64,000 bases of DNA from Ligula intestinalis. Lineage: Eukaryota > Platyhelminthes > Cestoda > Diphyllobothriidea > Diphyllobothriidae. Below, piece after piece: positions 31,850-43,565 of this stretch. Location: the NCBI GenBank assembly GCA_036362985.1, contig JAYGXS010000004.1, positions 36,016,686-36,080,685 of the forward strand. The letters are read 5' to 3'. The translations under genes and the position numbers were made by a program. The notes under the pieces are model-generated. The model worked only from the letters and a program-made list of their open reading frames with translations. It was not told where the DNA came from and made no database searches. Position 1 is the first letter of the stretch; each line of letters begins with the position of its first letter.

Positions 31850-32066
31850 GGTCTATATAAAAGCATACAGAGGTCTATATAAATGAATGCAGGGGTCTAT
31901 ATAAAAGCTTACAGAGGTCTATATAAATAAATAAAGGGGTCTATATAAAAGCATACAGAGGTCTATATAAATGAATGCAGGGGTCTATATAAAAGCATAC
32001 AGAGGTCTATATAAATAAATAAAGGGGTCTATATAAATGCATACAGGGGTCTATAAAAATGAATAC
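31850..32066. repeat. right-end tandem array of the Tc1-type element
   Basis: Ten copies of a GGTCTATATAAA-centred unit. Units alternate between CAGGGGTCTATATAAAAG and CAGAGGTCTATATAAAT, giving a higher-order period of about 48 bp and a near-identical duplication of about 95 bp. The last unit runs into GAATACCCCTGT, mirroring the left end. Confidence 0.85.
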
Positions 32067-32439
32067 CCCTGTAAACTGCTAATGAAGTATAAATGTCAAT
32101 GATGTACGACACTTGCGAAACAAAACTAAGAAACATGTTCACCACCTTTTTTCTAACATATTTTCATCTGAAGCAATGGTAATTAAACAATTGATTGCAT
32201 GGAAGGCAGTACACTGTTTATAATTATCTCAGTAAACGGCTTTATGATTTTGGGAAGTTCGGGTTGACCTTAAACAGGTGATTGTTCACACGTCTTTTGA
32301 ACACACTGACGGTCGGGGAATTCAGAGCATGCGTTGATAGAGAAGTCTTCTGACGTATGACTCGTTAAGAAGAAGGAGGCTTGCTTGGAATGATAGTCTT
32401 CCATTTACAGCTGGAGAACTGGTCTTCGGATATTCGATT

Positions 32440-32640
32440 TGATACATGCTAGAAGTATTTTTTCCGTCGACTTACAAAACGCTCATCCTCTTGCTCTCAA
32501 AGAGTTACCCGACAGTGGAACGCTTTGCCAACGTCTTTTGTGCATTCCCCCAATGTGGGGGTGTTCAAGAGACGTCTGACTAAAAATATGTTATTCCCTC
32601 GATGTCCATCTACTTTTTATCTACATTAAAGTTTATGCAT
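32440..32640 (+). pseudogene. CR1-like LINE C-terminal fragment
   Basis: The plus strand reads RRFFFRRLTKRSSSCSQRVT, RQWNALPTSFVHSPNVGVFK and RRLTKNMLF. This is the S-x-RV-x-x-WNxLP...FK-x-x-L ending of CR1/Jockey LINE proteins. Only this 3' end remains. Confidence 0.65.
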
Positions 32641-33779
32641 GTGAAGACAGTAGAAAAGCAGAGAACACGGTTTACGCTAATACTTCGCAAAAGCATCACC
32701 CTTTTGACTATTCATATTTCCTAAATATTTGTATGCATTTTAAATATTTTTTGCGTATTCACTAGTTGCTATGCCTTCCTGTACCGTTAGGTGCGAAAAT
32801 AAAGAGTGTGGAGGTTGGCTAAACTTGCTGCAGTGAGTCCTGGATCTTGAGGCTGAAATGAGAAACTTGAAGATAGCAGTTCAAACTGCCACGCAGGTCC
32901 CAAAGCACCGGGAAAGCTTGAGGAAAAGAAAAAAGCAGGTCCCTAAACAATCTAAAGGACACCCTATCAACAGGGAGCAGATTTCAGAGGAAAACTGCAC
33001 CCCTGGTCATCCTTCTTGCTCTATGGAGGTCCAGAGTGTTGAAGAGCATTCCCTTGTTTTACAGTACTTTTTAGTAGTTCAGGGTTCACCCACAACAAAT
33101 GCTCTTATTCCTGCTCCCAGTTGTTCTCATGAGCCTTTATTAGAATCTGTATAAAAGAATCCATGGCAAGAGGCTAAAGACAAACACCATAAAGGAACTC
33201 AAAAGTCACAAGCCATTCCTATGAATCTCTCGGGATCTTCAGATGACAAAAGAGTTATAAATATGTCAAGGTTTTCTCTTAACCGTCAAAATTGTGTAGT
33301 TGTTCACGGTCTATCTGAGTTAAACGCACCTCTCCGAAGGAAAGGACTGACGCGGAAGTCGTAAAGTTTCGGAAGCTGCTAGACGACATGCTCCAATAAA
33401 GAGAAATAGTGAAAGGTCGTGCAATGTTCGGAAGAGGCAAAAAGGTTAATGGACAGTCGGAAATTGTCCAACCTAGACCTTTCAAGATAGCTTCGGACAA
33501 CAACGAAAAAGTAAAATTGGTTTTGCCCAGAAAAACCGCCCTCCAACACTCACCTGAGAGGATGTTTTGTCAGCCGGACTACTCTCCTGTGAAGCGTCTG
33601 AAATGTCGAGAATTGGTGGCGGAACTGCAGGGGAGGTTAGAAGCTGGAGAGAGCCATCTGGCTATCTTTAGGGGGTGAATGATACAGTAAACCACGACAT
33701 CGCTGTGGAAGCCGCCACTCCTTATGACGGCTGCGGCACAGTATTTTTGGCAAGCTCGCACCCACATAAACTAGACACC

Positions 33780-34450
33780 GCGGAATGTCGCCGAGTGAAA
33801 TGTATGTATACCAACGCTCAGAGTCCATTCTCAAAGTTCGATGAACTTCGAATGCATGTAATCGGTGTGCCCCTGATATAATAGCAATAAAAATGTCTGT
33901 AACAAAACGTCAGCGATTCCGACGTAGCGCTATCCGGATACCAATTATTTAGGCGGGACCGGATAGAAGACCAGGGTGGAGGAGTTGCTTTGTATGTAAA
34001 GAGCGAATTAAGTGTGTACGAAAGGACTGAAAAGATTACTGATGGTATGGAGGCTAGTAAGTTGTCAATTTAGACACGGGGTCGCTGTCTCTGGAAGCTA
34101 TGACCGTCTGCCGGCCACCACAGACAGACACTGCTACAGATGCATGTTTACTAGAGTGCATGAAAGATATAGGCAGCTCACCTGCTGTTGTACTCATGGG
34201 TGACTTCAATGCACGCAGCATTAGTTGGATCAATTTGCAGGCGAATTGCTCTAGAAACGCCTTTCATCTTTTAAAAACGACACTTGAAACTTTTCTTATC
34301 CAACACGTCCTCATTCCAACTAGGGCACGTGGAGGGCAACGGGCTAGTTGTCTGTACCTAGTCTTCATTAAGCATCCCGACAGTATTGGCGAGGTATGCT
34401 GCGTATCTCCATTTGGTCGAAGTGATCGGGCTGTACCTTCGTGAGATTAT
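33780..34450 (+). pseudogene. LINE endonuclease domain (EEP family), broken
   Basis: Landmarks in order are CMYTNAQSPFSKFDELRMHV (start of endonuclease), SGYQLFRRDRIEDQGGGVAL with YVKSELSVYERT, and AVVLMGDFNARSISWINL, which holds the catalytic GDFN. The SDH motif near the end is replaced by GRSDRAV (34422-34440). At least two frameshifts and several stops are present. Confidence 0.7.
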
Positions 34451-34579
34451 GGTCTATATGCTGTAGCTCCTGCAATATACGAACTAAGGCCGAATATATG
34501 CCGAGGCGACTTCTCTCAAATGATAAGACAGGCAACGTAAACAGACTGGGGTATGAATGCAAATGTTTCACCGATCTAG

Positions 34580-35260
34580 TCAAGGAACTATTAAGTTCCG
34601 CTTTGCCAGGGAGCTCGCAATGCAAACCCTCATGACCATCACATAGTGACCAAGTTGATATGATGAAGTGGATCCGAAAAAGCAAAGGGAGACCGGAATG
34701 GCCATTTCTGGCTTATTGGCCGTCATCACCCAGACTGGGATATTCTTTTCTCTAGGGATATCACAGACGACTGGAATTAATTTAAGGAGCGGTTGTTGTT
34801 TCATTTAATGCCTAGTCATTGTCCACTATCAGTGCCCAAGATATCTAACCGATCTCAGTGGCCGAAACAAGATCTAAAAAAGAGATCAATATAAAGGAAA
34901 GCTTTGAAAGAAGTTTTGCAAAACAAATCGCAACGCAGCTTTTGAACAGTACAAAATCCAGCAAAACGAGGTAAAAAGTTGGTTTTCAAAAGAAGACGGG
35001 TCTCTGATAGTGATTTGCTTCATCGAGCAGTCAAAAATCGGAAGTTGCTACACAGCTACTTAAGGAAGAACACTCGTAAAAGGCGCACGATTCCTGATAT
35101 GAAAAATAATGAAGATCTCCAGATCTCCGGCTGTAAAAAGAAAGCCAAACCTTTTTCTGACTCCTTTCGGTTGGTTTTCACTATAAAAGCTGTCTTCGTC
35201 ACAACTAGGGACGAGGTCGCGGGAGCGCCAACTATTTATGACATTCTGTTTGGAGAATAA
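34580..35260 (+). pseudogene. LINE endonuclease-RT linker remnant
   Basis: RLGYECKCFTDLVKELLSSA and, further on, LLHSYLRKNTRKRRTIPDMK with KPFSDSFRLVFT correspond to the linker found before RT in CR1-like LINEs (SYVRSK..., FFSSVFT). The 93-codon frame at 34979-35260 is the best-preserved part. No RT follows. Confidence 0.5.
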
Positions 35261-35265
35261 ACGAT

Positions 35266-36565
35266 TTTTCAATAACTAAAAAGGGTGAGAATCATCTGTG
35301 GGGGCACCTGAGTACGCGCGAAGCACGCCCTACTCCAATCCGGGCACCTGGTTAAAGGGTGTAGTTAGGGTGGTGTATATCAGGGGACAAGTCTACGCGC
35401 AGTAATTATGTAAAGTAAGAAAAATTCGTAATGCTCTTTAATTTTGTATACGTACGTATACAACCATATAAAAATTGGCCAGAGCGACTGCGTATGCCAC
35501 CACATCTGGCAAGGCTTCTACTCCATGAAACGTTTCTACTGCATGAAAAAAACAACACAAAAAGATTCGCAGCGCACATGCTAAGATAAGAAATGAGAGG
35601 CGTCAGCCGGAATAACAGCAGATGAAGGAAAGCGGACGGGAGACTGATGTGACCGGTCTTCCGCCTACGTAAGAAAGCTTTAACGGTAGCTTCGACCGGT
35701 ATGCCATGTTTATAAATAACTTATTACGACCACTTATTTACAAAATTTCAGTAATTGATTTTGTTGGTTTGCGTTTCGCTACTACTGAAAATTTGTAAGT
35801 AGGCGGTTATAATACATAGACACCCTTCGAAGACCCCACGCCAAAATCTTACCCCAAAAAGCTTGAAAGGAGGTAGATCCCCCGTTCTACATGAGACCCC
35901 AGCAATGATTAATTAAGTGTTCTTGTTATATTTTATGTTTAAATGGGTATCATAATATATTGGGGACAAAACAGGACACCGGTCGTTGAAAAAACGTATT
36001 TGTTCCATTCCCAGTTGTAGGCAGTGGAATATTTAAGTGCTCACTTTTTAGTCTATGCTTGAATAGAAGATGCAAGACAACGATTAAATAATCGCAAACG
36101 TAGCCATCGTAGAGCTTGATTCTGTTATCCATATATTCACTAATTTAATAATTTATTTAAAGCCTTGTTTCCCTACATATACTTCGGGATTTATTTGTAC
36201 AAGAAATTTTGAGACAACACTTTAACTGCTACCCCTCCTTGCAGTACACAACAGTTTGAATTTTCACAGAATCAATGCATAACAGCAGACCTAGCTTTAA
36301 TCTGCTTTTGATTTTTGTTAACTCACTTCCCCACTATTCCCTCCTGTATCTCGAGTTTAAAGGTAATATTGTGATTGAATATTCGCTGCGTTCAGCAATG
36401 ACCTTTCAGTTATACACTGATTCTGTGCAAATTCAGACTGTTGTGTACTTCATCAATTATATATTTCATGCAAAGCCGGGTAGCAGTTGAAAAGCTGTCT
36501 TGAATTTTGTTACAACTACGTATGCTTCATATGTCTGTCTACAGTTTTTATCGTGCATATGCAGG
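35266..36565. other. no gene recognised
   Basis: Mostly AT-rich. A GC-richer patch lies at 35285-35400. No conserved frame or RNA gene is visible. Confidence 0.4.
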
Positions 36566-37540
36566 GAACTTTATGCAGTACGGCTCAGAATTCGTGCAAC
36601 ATTTTAATATTTGCGAGAGATTAATACTCTATCTGATTAGCATTGAGTAATTTTTTAGTCATTTTCAGTCATGGAAGGATGCTGGTTTTTTAACAAGCTT
36701 CTCTCTGATGGCAATGAAACGTACGTACTGTAAAAAATTGCTACGTAAGTAGTATGCATTTTTATAAATGATTTTGACTGTCTTTAGAAATTCAAATATA
36801 TTTTATGAAAAAAAATAAACGAAAAAAGTCTTCCTTGAACTCTTTTGGTAGAAAATTAGGCCTTCTTGAAATTTTACACCTAAAGAAAGAGTAGCTTTGG
36901 TTTTCAAAAAGTTTCTAAATTGACAAATAATTTTGAAACCTACTGACTGCTGTGCCTAAATTTAAGGTTTACAAACTGTGCGCTGTGTACATCCTGTTTA
37001 AGGAAAAGAACGTTTTTATCTATGATTTGAGGAAGAAGTCACATAGTTCCCATAAAATTTTGCAAAAGATGTGGATCACGCTGTATACAGTATAGGCAGC
37101 ATTAATAAATTGATAGGAATGGCGTATTATAAATAAACGCCTAAAAACCGTAAAAAAATCTCATGTAAGAAATTTTTTTTAAAACGAAATATACCCTTTT
37201 GTTAAGTATAAAATATAAAGAAGACCTAATTTTCTGTCAAAAGGGAAAAAAGAATTTTTTGTTTATATTTTCTATAAAATATATTAACATTTATAAAGGC
37301 AGTCAAAATTAATGATAAAATGGATACTACTTAAGTTGTAATTGTTTTCAGCACAAAAGTTTTTTGGCGGACAGAAAGAAGCCTGTTAAAAAGCCGACAT
37401 TCCATCGTGGCTGAAATGACTTGAAAATAGGCTGCACAATAATCAATATTACAACCTTGCTCAATGCCGATTAGCAAATGATTATCAACTTTCGCAAATG
37501 TGGGCAGTTTGCACGAATTTTGAGCCGTAGAATAAACTGA
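36566..37540. mobile_element. foldback element FB1 with long inverted repeats
   Basis: Left arm about 36575-36930 is the imperfect inverse of about 37175-37540 (shared words GGCTCANAATTCGTGCAA, ATTCAAATATATTTTAT and CTACTTAAG/CTACGTAAG), around a unique centre of about 240 bp. The centre (GTGCGCTGTGTACATCCTGT and ATACAGTATAGGC) recurs inverted in FB2 at 46452-47450. No coding frame. AT-rich. Arms of about 365 nt would form a long double-stranded hairpin if transcribed. Confidence 0.75.
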
Positions 37541-40500
37541 TTATCTGAACAATAAGACATGCCAATGACCGATCGTTGATTGTATTTTATTTTTCCATAC
37601 TTTCAGCCGTTTTCTGTTTTTGGGACAACCTCCGTGGACAGCCTCCACAATCGCCTTTTCTGTGTTTGTCTGTGAGCATAGATTCAAGCCACAATCCGAA
37701 ACTTTAGGCTAATGACCACCCTGTTCCAGCGATAGAATCACCTCCTTCTAAACGGCTACCTGGAACTCACTCGTTTGCTTCTGGTAGAGTACTCGCTTGT
37801 TTATTGAAGTGGATATATCGGCTACTAACTGATACACATTCCCCAAGTTCTTTCATTATATTAATTATAGGCAACTTACTAACTTACAACTGTTTTCATG
37901 AAAAAGTATTCTTAAAATATTTCTTATACTCTACTAAAATATACTAGGTGCCCCACCAAATAAAAGCAAGTATAATGAGATCACGCAAAGCTGCAGAGCG
38001 CGTCTTCATCCAGAACGATGGCTTCACCCAGTTTAATTCTGCAATCCAAGATTTCTACCGGTGAGAAAAAGTAGACAGTCGTTCTCATGTTAATTATTTC
38101 CTCACATATAAAAATACGTTGAGTTTGACTCGCAATGTGATATAAAACAGACTGGTCTTCTTTCACTGCCTTGACTGTCACTAAATATATAGGACATCTA
38201 TTTTTACCGTCATAGTTTGCAGACATTTATTAGTCATCCATACTTATTATGGAAAAGAAGTAGATGGGATTTTTGTATCAAAAACTGTATTCGTCTTCAG
38301 AGACTGCATCAGAAAACTGGTACTTCGTACAGCGGCAATGACAGAATTTACAGAATGCCATCGCTAGAATACTGCATACTTTGGAAAATAAACAATTTTC
38401 CTTTTATCGAAGATGATTGCTTCTCGGTGTCGGGAGCTTCGCGGCCCAAATTGGATGTCATTGTGGTAAAGGTATTTTGAGTAGTTGAACTTGCTCATCC
38501 CAACTCCCAGCACTCTGTCGTACAGCATTGGTGGTAATATGGGTTTTGGCGCAGGGCGAAATAGGATAGACAGTAAAAGGGAATTTGTAGAAGTAAGTGT
38601 AAAGGAATAAAATGTGATTGAATTAGTTTAGCGCGGCCGCTATATAGCCATGGACTAGAACGCGTAAATCGAAAAAAAATAAGCAAATAAAAGGTATTTG
38701 AAAAAATAATAACCATATATTTCTGACAGCTACGGAATCAATAGCTAAAATAAATGATAGTTATTAACGTATATACCGGCAATCCAGTATTCCTGTATAA
38801 TTCTGCACCTCGTCGTCGAAGCCGCACTGATAAAAACCACTAAATGAACGTGGTTTATCCCTATACAATTACTTCTATAACATTCCTTCACCGCCTGCCA
38901 TAAGTTCCCATCTATATAACCCCGAGTACCACCGGCCCTGTCGGTAAAATGCTTGGACTAGTGTTATATAAGGTTTACAGTTTTAACTTTTGTTGCCAGG
39001 CTGTATAGACGCTTTATGCGAGCACGGGATACTGTTCGCTAACCGTGTGGCCGGTAGTTCCACCGTGGCATATATCCGGTAACATATAACTGCTGTGCTT
39101 ATCACCAACACTTTAGAGATAACTCGGATTGCTAGTAGACGAAACGAGTTCCAGGAGGTAGATCCGGAGAGGGCGAAACAATCAGCGAGAAAGTTGAAAC
39201 GGGAAAATTTAAACGTATGGACATATTCTGGAAACAAATGAACAGGAGTGTCATAGAGCAGGATTGTCTAGTGCTTTCTTTTAAAAGTACGAAGCGCCAA
39301 TAAATGGCTAGATCTCTCAGTTTCCCTTTTTTTCTTTTAGGATTGCAACAGATTTTTGATGTCAGTTGAGCTTAGTTCACACTCTGAGGATTTATTTTAG
39401 TTCATTTTCATCTGACGCTGTGATGTGTGTTTCGGACATGCCTAACACTGCCAGTGATTCCTCCTTAAGTGCTTGGTGATTGGACGACAGTCAGGCTGAA
39501 TCATTAACTCGCTACCGAATGAGAGTGTGACAACTATCAGAATGTCTGCGTTGAAAACTTTTGGTTTCAAAAGGTTCGACAGGAATCATCTTTTACAGAA
39601 AGATTACCGTCAGCCAGCCACCTTGCACTTGCTGACCTGCTTCCCTTCCACATTGAGCGAAAACAATCTTTGCTAGTTTTGTTGTATGTGTTCACTCGAA
39701 TATTTTTAAATTTTCTGATGAATGTAAATATGCAACATGTTATGTACATTACCAGAGGCATTGAGGGCTTTGTTCTGGGCATTTAAAATGCAAAGTTAAA
39801 TAGGCATTACTCTTTAAACTGGTGTATTTTATTTCTTCTATCCGTCATGGAGCTTCAGCCACTGCCATCACATCACGTCAGTAAAAGATGCAATAACTCC
39901 CAACACACGCGTGTTAGTTGACATGCGTGTACGAGCGCAAACGACGCCTTTCTGGTAGTACCCATGGACATGGGTTTCCTACACGCCAGCCATCGTTCTC
40001 TGCTCCCACGATCGTTCTTCCTACCATGCTCATGACAATGGATCTACGTTTTTTAGAGAGAGTGATAAACGCTCTTTGAAAATATCATTCCAAAATTTTC
40101 CAGAGAAATCTCCTCTATCCATCATGCATGCAAAGAAACCGCAATTGTCAACATCATTAAGAAATGTCCTTCAACATGTTACAACATGTAAATTGAACTT
40201 CCTTCAAATCGGCACTAGCGTCGTGCGCTGATGGCCTCATTGTTGCTGTTTCAATAAACAATAAGAGGTAAAAATCGGTTTCTAATGGGCATACTGGGCC
40301 AACCAATGTATATATAACATTTGTATAAGAATGGAAGATGAACGAAATATAAAAGGGAACAAATTAGAGCAAGAAGAATTTTTTTAAAAAAACAGACCGA
40401 TGAGGAAAGTACCTGGAAAGATCAGAAAAACTTCAAAGCAAATCACATTTAAGTCACCGCTCCTCTGCCTATCATGGTGTGTTTAGGATCGGTGTTGCAA

Positions 40501-41521
40501 TAAGCAAATATGGATTAAAGTTTAACAGATGTGAACGTTTTTTGCGTTGTCATATGCACCTTGCGCAATGTGTTGCTTTAAATATATTCATAGAAAGGGA
40601 CGACCTAATGAAAACGAATCAAATTGTTCTCCATTAACAAACTCATATCTCTACTGTCAAAACAGTGCGAATTTTTATGCCAAGATGTGTTCTTTGACAT
40701 CCTCGTACATGATCTGTTTGGCCACGTTGTGATAATTGTAAAATTATATCATAACTGCATAATCTGATGTATGAAAACTGTGAGCTACCCAGTATTTGTA
40801 AAAGCTAATCTCACCTTTCATCAGATAACAATACCTGAGAGTTAAAATCAGTGTTTTAATTAGTAAATAAAGTGTAGCTCACCACCGTCTTCTATACAAG
40901 CTCAGTCATAAACTCTTAAGTAGGCCCAAGGACGTGCAACCAAGCCTATTCGAGGATAAGGTTGCCTACTTTACGAAACAGGATTCCCCAATCTTGACTC
41001 CTTTCTTCTGGACTGCAGACAGCTATGTGGCGATCTAATATAGGCTTTTGACATGTTATCAAGTCCTTATTGTTGCCTGGCACCCAGTTACTACTCTGAG
41101 CTGGCAAACTACCAATACTTTGAGGTCAACTGCACAAAATAGGTTTTTTCTCCAATAGAAGGATTCAGACATGGAACGCTTTGACTAAGTAATTTGTCTT
41201 GCTGTCATCCGAGAGAACCTTTAAGGGAATCCATGCCTACAGCACCAGTCTCGCCTTGTTTAATCTTCCAGGAGATTCACACGTTATAAAACATATTACT
41301 TATTATTTTACAGAAACAATTGTTTCTGTATGCGAGGTATGCATCGGCGTTTTTCTTTTTAAAAGTTCTTGTAACCAACAGGGAGTTCGATGGCGTCTGT
41401 CTACCTCTCTAGGAATAAAGCTGAACGGAATTGGCCTACAGCAGCTGCTGATTGACATATGAACTCTATAACTCCTATTGGGTGATAGTAGCCTAAATTC
41501 TACCTAGGTGCAACTAGTGTA
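37541..41521. other. no gene recognised
   Basis: About 4 kb of AT-rich sequence without a supported gene. A minus-strand frame at 38226-37981 (81 codons) has a protein-like composition but matches no family I know and has no supported exon neighbours. It may be chance. Confidence 0.4.
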
Positions 41522-41669
41522 TTCAGAAGACGAAGATGCGATCACTGGAACAAGATTTTTATTTGCCTGACATTTCGGATTCCGTCGGGAATCCTTAGTC
41601 ATAGGTAATCGTAAACAGGTCTGAGGTATGCGCAGCTAAGGGGTGATACATGCACAGATTGCACGGTAT

Positions 41670-42227
41670 TTATAGTTCACAGCGGTCACCCGCATGCGTA
41701 CTATAATTGTCAGTTTTTGTAGTCACCGCTTGAGGTCTTAATTGGTGCGGTGATTGCTCATTAATTGCCACAGCGTTCTTGTCCGCGTCGGATGCGGGTT
41801 TGGTAATTGCGCGACAATTATGCCCGCTGTCGTCGGAGTTGTTGTTGTACCCAGTCCTTCCCACGTGACTGATTCTCTTGCTCAGGAAATGTCTCAGTAC
41901 ACCGTAGGGGAACGCCAAATCGTTGCGCTTGTTGATGGACTGGGGGCCTGAAAACCATGACTCGAGCAGCTCGCGGCTCACGCGGTTGTCCCCTCTTGCG
42001 AGGATTTCGGCCTCGGCAAACTTGAAAATATGGTCGGGTCCCGTTGAGTGAGCTGCAACCTGGGAGTTGGCGTCTTTCTTCCTCACCGCCGCTGCATGCT
42101 CGGCCATTCGCGTCCGGAGTAATCTCCCAGTTTCTCTGACGTAGTTGCTTTGTCCACAACTACACCAGATTCGGTAAACGTCTCCAGCCGTTTCCTGCCG
42201 TGGCAGTGGGTCTTTCGGCCTCATGAC
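41670..42227 (-). pseudogene. PLE-3 inverted second copy of the GIY-YIG domain
   Basis: The minus strand repeats VMRPKDPLPRQETAGDVYRI through the end of the endonuclease, matching the plus-strand copy at 42904-43461 except for AEAEI versus AEAKI. It begins abruptly at the arm boundary and has no RT, so it is a duplicated fragment rather than a gene. Confidence 0.9.
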
Positions 42228-43461
42228 GTACTTTACCTTCAACGGAACTATCTACGAGCAGGTGAAGGGCACGCCTATGGGTTCGCCCATTTCCGGACTC
42301 ATAGCAGATGTGGTCCTGCAACGGCTGGAGTCGCTGGTTTTCCGACACCACAGGCCGAAACTCTGGGCTCGGTATGTGGGTGACACCTTCGTCGTAATTG
42401 AGCGGGATCAGCTGCTGACATTCAAGGAACGTCTAAACGCCGTCTTACCGGACATTCAATTTACGATGGAGGAAGAAGAAAACAACCAACTGGCCTTCCT
42501 GGATGTCCTCGTTTGCCGCAAAGACGATGGTGGCCTGAAGACTAAAGTGTTCAGGAAAGCAACCAACACTATGCAGGTCCTGAACTACAACAGCAACCAC
42601 CCAATCGGTCACAAATGCAGCTGCGTAAGAGCGCTATTCCGGCGCGTCGAGACGTATTGCAGCGAAGCGGAAGACAAAATTGCTGAATTGCAATATGTTC
42701 GACGGGTACTGAGAGCGAATGGTCACCCGCACAATTTTGTCAACCAGTGCATACGCAAACGAGAGAAGAAGCCAAGTCAAGCTGGCCCAAACGTTTGGCG
42801 AGCTCTTCCGTACGTGAAGAATGTATCGGAAGCAGTCAGCCGTCTACTCACCCCACTTGGAGGTGGAGTTGCACACAGGCCGGAAGCAACCATCAGGCGC
42901 CGGGTCATGAGGCCGAAAGACCCACTGCCACGGCAGGAAACGGCTGGAGACGTTTACCGAATCTGGTGTAGTTGTGGACAAAGCAACTACGTCAGAGAAA
43001 CTGGGAGATTACTCCGGACGCGAATGGCCGAGCATGCAGCGGCGGTGAGGAAGAAAGACGCCAACTCCCAGGTTGCAGCTCACTCAACGGGACCCGACCA
43101 TATTTTCAAGTTTGCCGAGGCCAAAATCCTCGCAAGAGGGGACAACCGCGTGAGCCGCGAGCTGCTCGAGTCATGGTTTTCAGGCCCCCAGTCCATCAAC
43201 AAGCGCAACGATTTGGCGTTCCCCTACGGTGTACTGAGACATTTCCTGAGCAAGAGAATCAGTCACGTGGGAAGGACTGGGTACAACAACAACTCCGACG
43301 ACAGCGGGCATAATTGTCGCGCAATTACCAAACCCGCATCCGACGCGGACAAGAACGCTGTGGCAATTAATGAGCAATCACCGCACCAATTAAGACCTCA
43401 AGCGGTGACTACAAAAACTGACAATTATAGTACGCATGCGGGTGACCGCTGTGAACTATAA
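42223..43461 (+). CDS. PLE-3 reverse transcriptase (C-terminal half) with GIY-YIG endonuclease
   Basis: An uninterrupted 412-codon frame. It opens inside the RT at YFTFNGTIYEQVKGTPMGSP and continues ISGLIADVVLQRLESLVF, motif C ARYVGDTFVVIE (42373-42384), NNQLAFLDVLVCRKDDGG and the connector. The GIY-YIG part has GDVYRIWCSCGQSNYVRETG, RTRMAEHAAAVRKKDANSQV, STGPDHIFKF and SRELLESWFSG. The usual YVDD is YVGD, and the usual YVGETGR is YVRETGR, so both catalytic centres look damaged although the frame is open. The first RT motifs, including motif A, are missing because the element is truncated at the arm boundary. The first ATG is probably not a true start. Confidence 0.9.
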   Translation: MTYFTFNGTIYEQVKGTPMGSPISGLIADVVLQRLESLVFRHHRPKLWARYVGDTFVVIERDQLLTFKERLNAVLPDIQFTMEEEENNQLAFLDVLVCRKDDGGLKTKVFRKATNTMQVLNYNSNHPIGHKCSCVRALFRRVETYCSEAEDKIAELQYVRRVLRANGHPHNFVNQCIRKREKKPSQAGPNVWRALPYVKNVSEAVSRLLTPLGGGVAHRPEATIRRRVMRPKDPLPRQETAGDVYRIWCSCGQSNYVRETGRLLRTRMAEHAAAVRKKDANSQVAAHSTGPDHIFKFAEAKILARGDNRVSRELLESWFSGPQSINKRNDLAFPYGVLRHFLSKRISHVGRTGYNNNSDDSGHNCRAITKPASDADKNAVAINEQSPHQLRPQAVTTKTDNYSTHAGDRCEL

Positions 43462-43525
43462 ATACCGTGCAATCTGTGCATGTATCACCCCTTATCTGCG
43501 CATACCTCAGACCTGTTTACGATTA

Positions 43526-43565
43526 CCTATGACTAAGGATTCCCGACGGAATCCGAAACGTCAGG
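43526..43565 (+). ncRNA. degenerate hammerhead motif in PLE-3 right arm
   Basis: Stem II GGATTCC/GGAATCC (43537-43543 with 43548-43554) is perfect and is followed by GAAACGTC (43555-43562) and AGG, which can pair with CCT (43526-43528) as stem I. The catalytic box that should read CTGANGA is ATGACTA (43529-43535), with the positions equivalent to C3 and G8 changed. It is probably inactive. The left arm has the same motif on the minus strand near 41570-41605, with GAAATGTC. Confidence 0.6.

Larger units (their letters stand above)
30365..32066 (-). mobile_element. Tc1/mariner-type transposon with tandem-repeat ends
   Basis: A decayed IS630-Tc1-mariner transposase lies between two repeat arrays in opposite orientation. 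The left array (about 30368-30440) has four units around AGACCCCTGTATGCATTTAT; the right array (about 31850-32066) has ten units around CAGGGGTCTATATAAA at roughly 22-27 bp spacing. The outermost left and right units are inverse of each other, so the arrays are the terminal inverted repeats. A GC-rich 300-bp segment (about 31540-31830) between the right array and the transposase start could hold its promoter. Confidence 0.75.
32850..35265 (+). mobile_element. CR1-like LINE, 5' half, decayed
   Basis: The plus strand carries an N-terminal region, endonuclease and linker but no RT. In order: a basic region (KHRESLRKRKKQVPKQ), NRQNCVVVHGLSELNAP near 33285, PRPFKIASDN and FCQPDYSPVKRLKCREL, then the endonuclease. 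The part before 33260 is one frame with a stop at 33152; later parts are frameshifted. 35265 marks the end of recognisable linker, and the RT half is absent. Confidence 0.7.

Noticed and set aside
31850..32066. Regularly spaced repeats resembling a CRISPR array
   Set aside because: The repeats are AT-rich with near-constant spacers, lie at the end of a transposase-bearing element and mirror the left end. The host is eukaryotic.
36700..36725. CTGATGG...GAAACGTAC hammerhead-like string in FB1
   Set aside because: The core is mutated, there is no stem II, and the arm's partner sequence does not conserve it.
37981..38226. 81-codon minus-strand frame as a host exon
   Set aside because: No family resemblance, no supported splice neighbours and AT-rich context. 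Left as unassigned.
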